Positions 15,908 to 20,513 of a stretch of DNA of 20,513 nucleotides are shown piece by piece. Each line of letters starts with the position of its first letter. The first letter of the stretch is position 1. Made by a program: the position numbers and the translations under genes. The notes under the pieces are model-generated. The model was not told the DNA's origin. It did no database searches and saw only the letters and a list, made by a program, of their open reading frames with translations. Source of the stretch: Proteobacteria bacterium UBA1278 (GTDB lineage Bacteria > Pseudomonadota > Gammaproteobacteria > Comchoanobacterales > Comchoanobacteraceae); assembly GCA_002308435.1 (NCBI GenBank), contig DBUY01000060.1, positions 1 through 20,513 on the forward strand. The letters are read 5' to 3'.

Positions 15908-18900
15908 TTAACGTACACGGAAAACATCAGCAATAGAACGAGTGAGGCGTCTAACGATTTTCTGTCGAGATGATTGCTCTGGAGTAGGAGAAATGACCGC
16001 ATGTTGAGCATCATTCTCGGCAACAGCCTCACGATCTGAAACAGCTGAAGCGGCATCTGATTCATCGCTGGAACTATCCCCAGAATCACTGGTATCTGAA
16101 GACTCATCGACAGTGTCATCAGCTTCATCTGTAGAGTCATTAATGGAGGAACCACTCTCGTCTGAATCCTTTGTAGACTGCTCGGATTCGTCATCTGATA
16201 TACGATCACCCGTCCCCTGATCGAGATCAGTCATGGACGATAACGGCACATTAGCCTCTTCATGTTGCTTGAGTGAAGAGATTTTCTGACGAGATGATTG
16301 CTCTGGAGTAGGAGTAATGGCCGCATGTTGAGCATCATTCTCGGCAACAGCCTCACGATCTGAAAGAGCTGAAGCGGTATCTGATTCATCGCTGGAACTA
16401 TCTCCAGAATCACTGGTATCTGAAGACTCATCGACAGTGTCATCAGCTTCATCTGCAGAATCATTGATGGAAGAATCACTTTCGCCTGAATCCTTTGTAG
16501 ACTGCTCGGATTTGTCATCTGATATACGATCACCCGTCCCTTGATCGAGATCAGTCAAAGACGATGACAACACGTTAGCCTCTTCATGATGCTTGAGTGA
16601 ATAGTCAGACTGGTTCATCGAGCTAGCTTGAACGTAGTCAATTGTACGAGAGGTAGATTCTGCCAATGCAGCGTTCGACTGCTCAGATTCAGTGGACTGA
16701 ACCGAAGTTTCACGTTCTCTTGATTCATGTTGAGCAAGCCGATCCATTAAGCGATCCTGCTCAATATCCACCGCAAGGTCAATCTCACCATAGCCTGCCC
16801 TGTCGCCTTGCAGTCGCACAACAGCCGATTGATCACTTTCAAGACTCTGCTGATCAGCATACTGCACAGGGCCATCTGTTGAAGGCTCATCATGTGCATG
16901 CAGCGTTCCAGACTGGGACACCATGGAGTTCTTGTCGTCCAGCTGAGTGACGGCAGCCGCATCAGATGATTCCTCAACAACAGCACTTCCAGTTAGAACT
17001 TCGGTGTCACTCGATGAATTCTGTTCTAATGGGGTTAAAGATTCCTCCGCCGATCTCTTGCCAATCGAAACCTCACGCTCTGTGTTGACAGGTTGTGACT
17101 GCAAGTCCTGAGCAACCTCAGGTTCACCTTGTGACTCAAGTTCAGAGGATTCTGACTGTATTGAAGGACTCAAAGAGGCAGCCTCATCACGCGCGGCCTC
17201 TTCAAATTTAGAGGATACAGGCTGTGAATATTCAGCTACAGCAGCCTCCATATTCCAAGATTCAGGTGAGCCACCAGCCACCGCTGGAAGATCATCAGAC
17301 ATGGCATCTGGAGGCAACAGCTTCTGCTTATCAAGAGACGACTGAACAGCCGGGGCACCGCGTGAACACACCAGTGTGTCTTGGTACACAAAACCATCCT
17401 GAGGCACCAAAGAGTGTACAGGGAATACCACTGTTTCAAATTGATCCCCATAGACCTTGATCACATCATCGTAAGCGACTTCCATCGTCACAAACCCAGA
17501 TGCATCTGTCACAGCGGTATCAACTGATGAGTAAACCCCCTTATTCGAAAATGGCGCACCAGCACATGTTAAACTCGTATACAGCGTAAAGACAGGCTTT
17601 GCTTGAAATCTGACATAGGCAATATTACCCGGAAACAGTAAAACCGATCGCTCTGGTGATGCAAATGAAAATGCTTGCTTACCACGATAGTCAATTGTGA
17701 AGGACTGAGCACTAAATGGAGCCATTGGAATAAAAGTCGAGCGACCATTTGCCTGCACCGGATATTCACGTCCCTGAGCCTGAACAACCACATCACTATG
17801 ATTATCCAGGCCATCAACAACTGCAATTACGCCAGTTGATTTCGGCATAGACCGTAAAAACTTAAAGCCGCCAACCCCATATACCCATCCAAAGGTATCC
17901 TGTCGATTCAGTGACAAATCATAAGAGAACGTCATCGCCCCATCATGATTTCTGCGAGCACTACCGATAAGTGCAGCAACATTTCGCCGATAGCGATGCG
18001 AGAGACGCGCATCTAACGAAGTACTGTTATCATCAAGACTCACAGCAGCATCAACCTGCGTATCAGCGCTAACTTGATAATCATAGCCGTATTGAAGGCC
18101 ATTTGAATAACTCGGCACTTCATTATCAGTGGAATGCGCATATTGAGAAGCCAAACGAGTTTCATGACTCGAATTCTTCTGTAAATACTTCTCTACACCA
18201 AGCCTGACAAACGATCGATCAGGCCCGTGCCCTAACTGTAAATCAAACCGGATGGGACGGCGCCACGACTGCGGATAAGTAAACGACCGTGAAAATACAT
18301 AAGCATAACGATTGTCACTCGATGTATCGCTACCACTGGCATTGTTACTGAATGTCATATTAAAGTCACCATAAGCACCCATTTGATAACGCAAACTCAG
18401 TGAATATAGCTCATTCGCATCCAGAACATTATCTGCAAGTCGTTTGATCGTTAGTACTGTTTGTAGCCGGCGCCATTGATTACTGGCTGTAAGTGCATAC
18501 AATAAGCCACTTTGTGAATTAAAACCGATAACTGGTCGAATATATTGCATTGAGCGCCAATAGAACCCGGGACCAAAACCTAGAGTAAAGGCATTATCCT
18601 GGTAAGTAGACTGAAAATACAGCGCCAATTTAGGGTTGTAACGATAGGCGTAATTATAACCCACATAGAAATCATCTGTGATAGACGGAGTAATGTTAGC
18701 TGTTGATCCACGATTTGTCCCGATATATAAATTATACTCAGGGTAACCAAGAATTGGATCCACAGCACTTTTCGAGAAAGGATACGTCTCCGTTCGTGAA
18801 TCGCCATTAATATCATTGAAAGTGACTGTCACCGTGTATACACCTTCAGGAAACGCAGATGTATCAACACGATGGATTCCTGTGGGGTACTGACGAGTGA

Positions 18901-19840
18901 GTATAATCTGATTATTCGCATAAAATGTAACCACTGATGGTACTGAGACTTGTATGTCAATAGGCGTCGCAACAAGACTCTGACGCCCACGCATCAGCCG
19001 CTGCGTGGTGCGCATGCCATAGCCAAAGATATTTGCAGCGGAATTAAACAGAGTAATTGGCGCAGGAACAAACCCGAATACATGCTCATGGCGATCTTTG
19101 ATGTAAGTGGAATTTAAGTGGTTCATGAAAAATTCTGAGGTATAGCCATCACTGGACTCATACAGCATGTTGTGGTTGTAGGATAAATTGAGATATAAAC
19201 TAAACGGCCCCTTACTCAAAAATTGGTCATTGTTCACCACAGCAACATTCTGGTTCAACGTAGCAACAACATTAGAATCAAAACGGCTACTATAAACCCA
19301 CTGGTCTGAAGTAGACTGCAGATAACTGACACTCTGATCAGATACAGATCGCATGAGAAACTGCGGCGCAATATACAAATCAACACGGTACTCCCCACGA
19401 TCTAAGACAAGTCCAATCACGTCAGGGTCAAGATAGGGGCAGCGCATGCCCAGTGAGCGATCTCGACAAACATACTCAACGTTTGAATCCAATGCTACTG
19501 AGAGCGCATTGATAATTACTAATGGATCAGTAACAATTTCAGATAACTGTTTTCGAATCCGCTCTGGATTAATAATACGGATCTCTTCATCATCAAACTC
19601 AGCAATGACATCACCCAAATATCGATCTTGAAAATAGATCGATACTTCAGAAGTTTCTCGATTGCTAAGATTCTCAAATCCAGGTGGAACCCATGGCGTC
19701 TCTGCATAAACTGACAAGGTTGTAGCGAGCACTGTCAGACAAAAAAGCCATCCAAGCAGAGTGCCCGATGAAATAACTCGTGAATACTCCAGGCGTCTAA
19801 CCGCAACTATCCAGTACTGCTGTAAACAATCGCATGCCAT
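15908..19840 (-). CDS. Alpha-type (CS1/TcfC-like) fimbrial usher with long acidic repeat tail
   Basis: Outer-membrane usher that would secrete and assemble a chaperone-usher pilus. The ATG is at 19840. The signal peptide has a long n-region and a hydrophobic core at 27-45, with probable cleavage after VYA (46). Residues 66-100 (VSIYFQDRYLGDV, with INPERIRKQL) and the Cys pair at 125/134 match the TcfC-like N-terminal domain. A barrel of alternating aromatic strands follows. The plug domain at about 295-355 contains FYANNQIILTRQYPTGIHRVDT then FPEGVYTVTVTF. C-terminal beta domains run to about 825, with Cys near 760 and 825. Family members are about 850-900 residues; this one has 1310. The extra part (about 830-1310) is rich in Ser, Asp, Glu and Gln, carries two tandem 108-residue repeats, and ends with a basic segment (RRLTRSIADVFRVR). 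A pilus-subunit-like gene lies upstream; no chaperone or tip gene is in the window. Confidence 0.82.
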   Translation of the reverse strand: MACDCLQQYWIVAVRRLEYSRVISSGTLLGWLFCLTVLATTLSVYAETPWVPPGFENLSNRETSEVSIYFQDRYLGDVIAEFDDEEIRIINPERIRKQLSEIVTDPLVIINALSVALDSNVEYVCRDRSLGMRCPYLDPDVIGLVLDRGEYRVDLYIAPQFLMRSVSDQSVSYLQSTSDQWVYSSRFDSNVVATLNQNVAVVNNDQFLSKGPFSLYLNLSYNHNMLYESSDGYTSEFFMNHLNSTYIKDRHEHVFGFVPAPITLFNSAANIFGYGMRTTQRLMRGRQSLVATPIDIQVSVPSVVTFYANNQIILTRQYPTGIHRVDTSAFPEGVYTVTVTFNDINGDSRTETYPFSKSAVDPILGYPEYNLYIGTNRGSTANITPSITDDFYVGYNYAYRYNPKLALYFQSTYQDNAFTLGFGPGFYWRSMQYIRPVIGFNSQSGLLYALTASNQWRRLQTVLTIKRLADNVLDANELYSLSLRYQMGAYGDFNMTFSNNASGSDTSSDNRYAYVFSRSFTYPQSWRRPIRFDLQLGHGPDRSFVRLGVEKYLQKNSSHETRLASQYAHSTDNEVPSYSNGLQYGYDYQVSADTQVDAAVSLDDNSTSLDARLSHRYRRNVAALIGSARRNHDGAMTFSYDLSLNRQDTFGWVYGVGGFKFLRSMPKSTGVIAVVDGLDNHSDVVVQAQGREYPVQANGRSTFIPMAPFSAQSFTIDYRGKQAFSFASPERSVLLFPGNIAYVRFQAKPVFTLYTSLTCAGAPFSNKGVYSSVDTAVTDASGFVTMEVAYDDVIKVYGDQFETVVFPVHSLVPQDGFVYQDTLVCSRGAPAVQSSLDKQKLLPPDAMSDDLPAVAGGSPESWNMEAAVAEYSQPVSSKFEEAARDEAASLSPSIQSESSELESQGEPEVAQDLQSQPVNTEREVSIGKRSAEESLTPLEQNSSSDTEVLTGSAVVEESSDAAAVTQLDDKNSMVSQSGTLHAHDEPSTDGPVQYADQQSLESDQSAVVRLQGDRAGYGEIDLAVDIEQDRLMDRLAQHESRERETSVQSTESEQSNAALAESTSRTIDYVQASSMNQSDYSLKHHEEANVLSSSLTDLDQGTGDRISDDKSEQSTKDSGESDSSINDSADEADDTVDESSDTSDSGDSSSDESDTASALSDREAVAENDAQHAAITPTPEQSSRQKISSLKQHEEANVPLSSMTDLDQGTGDRISDDESEQSTKDSDESGSSINDSTDEADDTVDESSDTSDSGDSSSDESDAASAVSDREAVAENDAQHAVISPTPEQSSRQKIVRRLTRSIADVFRVR
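15956..16603. repeat. Two tandem 324-bp direct repeats inside the usher gene
   Basis: Copies at 15956-16279 and 16280-16603 are in register with a period of 324 bp (108 codons). By hand comparison they differ at a little over 20 positions, about 93% identical, with no indel, so the reading frame is preserved. Many differences are synonymous or swap similar residues. Each encodes a Ser/Asp-rich unit (DTSDSGDSSSDESD core) flanked by DQGTGDRISDD and PTPEQSSRQKI. The last bases of the second copy (16602-16603) diverge. Confidence 0.95.
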
Positions 19841-19873
19841 TGCCAGATCTAAAGATATAAATTCCCCGATTTT

Positions 19874-19902
19874 ATCGTAACGAGAAATGCTATAAAAGGC
19901 AA
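19874..19902 (-). promoter_or_regulatory. Candidate promoter for the usher gene
   Basis: On the minus strand TTGCCT (19902-19897), a 17-bp spacer and TACGAT (19879-19874), lying between the pilus-subunit-like stop (19919) and the usher ATG (19840). The predicted leader is about 27 bases. The usher could thus be transcribed separately from, as well as with, the upstream gene. Confidence 0.42.
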
Positions 19903-19918
19903 TATTCTTAATACAGTG

Positions 19919-20513
19919 TTAATCGTCAATCGCATCTATGTTGAGCTGGAAAGCGCCCACATATTTGCCAGAGGAAACTGCCACCAAATCACGGTTTAAA
20001 ACAGCTATCTGAATATCAATAGCAGTACCAGGACACCCTCCAAACTGAGCACTAGCAGATAGATTAGACGTGACATCATAATGATCAATCACCCCCCAAA
20101 CACCCGCTTGTAAATGAGGTAATGCAGAACCAAAGGGTTTTGAACTAGCGCCGACTGTAAAAGGTCCTACAGCACCTAAAAGCGACGAGATAGCCGCTTT
20201 TTGATTAGGCTTGACGATTAAGAAATACGGCATTGCAGTCCCTAACTCAACGTTATAGAACTGCAAAAGATCCCCGCTAGCAAGGTCCTGGTTCTCTCCA
20301 AGGTGAGTCGCAGAATAAGCACCAGTGGCTTTCGGATCTACCATAAAGCGCACACCAGAATGACTATTGGTGTAAACGCAAAACGGAGTAGTTGCAGATA
20401 CGACGGTGTAACTCCCGGGATTATTCTGTAGAGCCGTCAATGCATTCATGATCACTTGTTCAGAAATATTCAACAACTGATCACTGAAATCACCCGCATA
20501 CAAAATTGCGGCG
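19919..20513 (-). CDS. Probable secreted pilus-subunit-like protein, 5' end beyond window
   Basis: The frame is open to the window edge and stops at 19919, so the N-terminus (and any signal peptide) is not visible; an internal TTG at 20503 is not a convincing start. About 198 residues are seen. The sequence is beta-rich with alternating hydrophobic residues and few charges. Two cysteines (in TPFCVYTN and FGGCPGTA) could form a disulfide, and the C-terminus VSSGKYVGAFQLNIDAI resembles the last strand of CS1-type/SCPU-like pilus subunits. It lies 78 bp upstream of the usher on the same strand, where the major-pilin gene sits in CFA/I-type loci. I infer a structural or adhesive pilus subunit; homology is not strong enough to name it. 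An unrelated secreted protein is the alternative. Confidence 0.5.
   Translation of the reverse strand, partial: AAILYAGDFSDQLLNISEQVIMNALTALQNNPGSYTVVSATTPFCVYTNSHSGVRFMVDPKATGAYSATHLGENQDLASGDLLQFYNVELGTAMPYFLIVKPNQKAAISSLLGAVGPFTVGASSKPFGSALPHLQAGVWGVIDHYDVTSNLSASAQFGGCPGTAIDIQIAVLNRDLVAVSSGKYVGAFQLNIDAIDD

Noticed and set aside
15898..16533. Two similar minus-strand reading frames of about 100 codons within the repeat region of the usher gene
   Set aside because: They are the same tandem repeat read in another frame, so their similarity to each other follows from the DNA duplication. They have no ribosome sites, and the usher frame explains the sequence.
15956..16603. CRISPR-like array, considered because of the direct repetition
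   Set aside because: There are only two long coding repeats, directly adjacent, with no short repeat-spacer alternation and no cas genes.

Overview
The window is a gene-dense piece of a bacterial chromosome. Gene content and order (gyrA, serC, cmk, rpsA, accA, tilS, plus a type-2 malate dehydrogenase and an alpha-class chaperone-usher locus) point to a gammaproteobacterium. Many conserved active-site surroundings are noticeably diverged and several proteins match no family I recognise, so a fast-evolving, perhaps host-associated lineage is plausible. That is inference; the window has no rRNA or other decisive taxonomic marker.

Layout. From 1 to 863 (minus) is the 5' part of malate dehydrogenase, cut by the window edge and preceded by its own promoter. 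From 959 to 1558 (minus) is a LysE/RhtB-type exporter with a promoter. From 1744 to 3204 (minus) is a 486-residue alpha-helical protein of unknown function. It diverges from recD2 (3348-5552, plus), a helix-hairpin-helix SF1 helicase. Next on the plus strand is a 622-residue orphan (5675-7543) with a charged N-terminus, a Cys motif resembling OTU-type cysteine proteases, an apparent internal duplication and hydrophobic segments near its C-terminus. Its 3' end overlaps that of tilS by 45 bp, in convergent orientation.

From 15781 down to 7499 there is one colinear minus-strand series: gyrA > serC > cmk > rpsA > accA > tilS. Gaps are 36 bp or less, or the genes overlap, which suggests a single operon joining DNA topology, serine/PLP metabolism, CMP recycling, translation, fatty-acid synthesis and tRNA modification. 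The aroA and ihfB genes often seen near serC, cmk and rpsA in gammaproteobacteria are absent. GyrA carries Asn and Leu at the positions equivalent to E. coli Asp82 and Ser83, the quinolone-determining region. AccA starts at TTG behind a strong Shine-Dalgarno sequence and lacks roughly 40 N-terminal residues.

The last quarter (15908-20513, minus) is a surface-appendage locus. It holds a probable secreted pilus subunit, truncated by the window edge, followed by an outer-membrane usher of the alpha (CS1/CFA-I, TcfC-like) type. The usher is much longer than its family: after about 825 residues it carries a tail of about 480 residues that is acidic and rich in Ser, Asp and Glu. The end of the tail consists of two tandem 108-residue (324-bp) repeats and a short basic terminus. 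This tailed usher is the most unusual object in the window.

No tRNA, rRNA, insertion sequence or CRISPR array was recognised. No gene-free stretch exceeds 300 bases.
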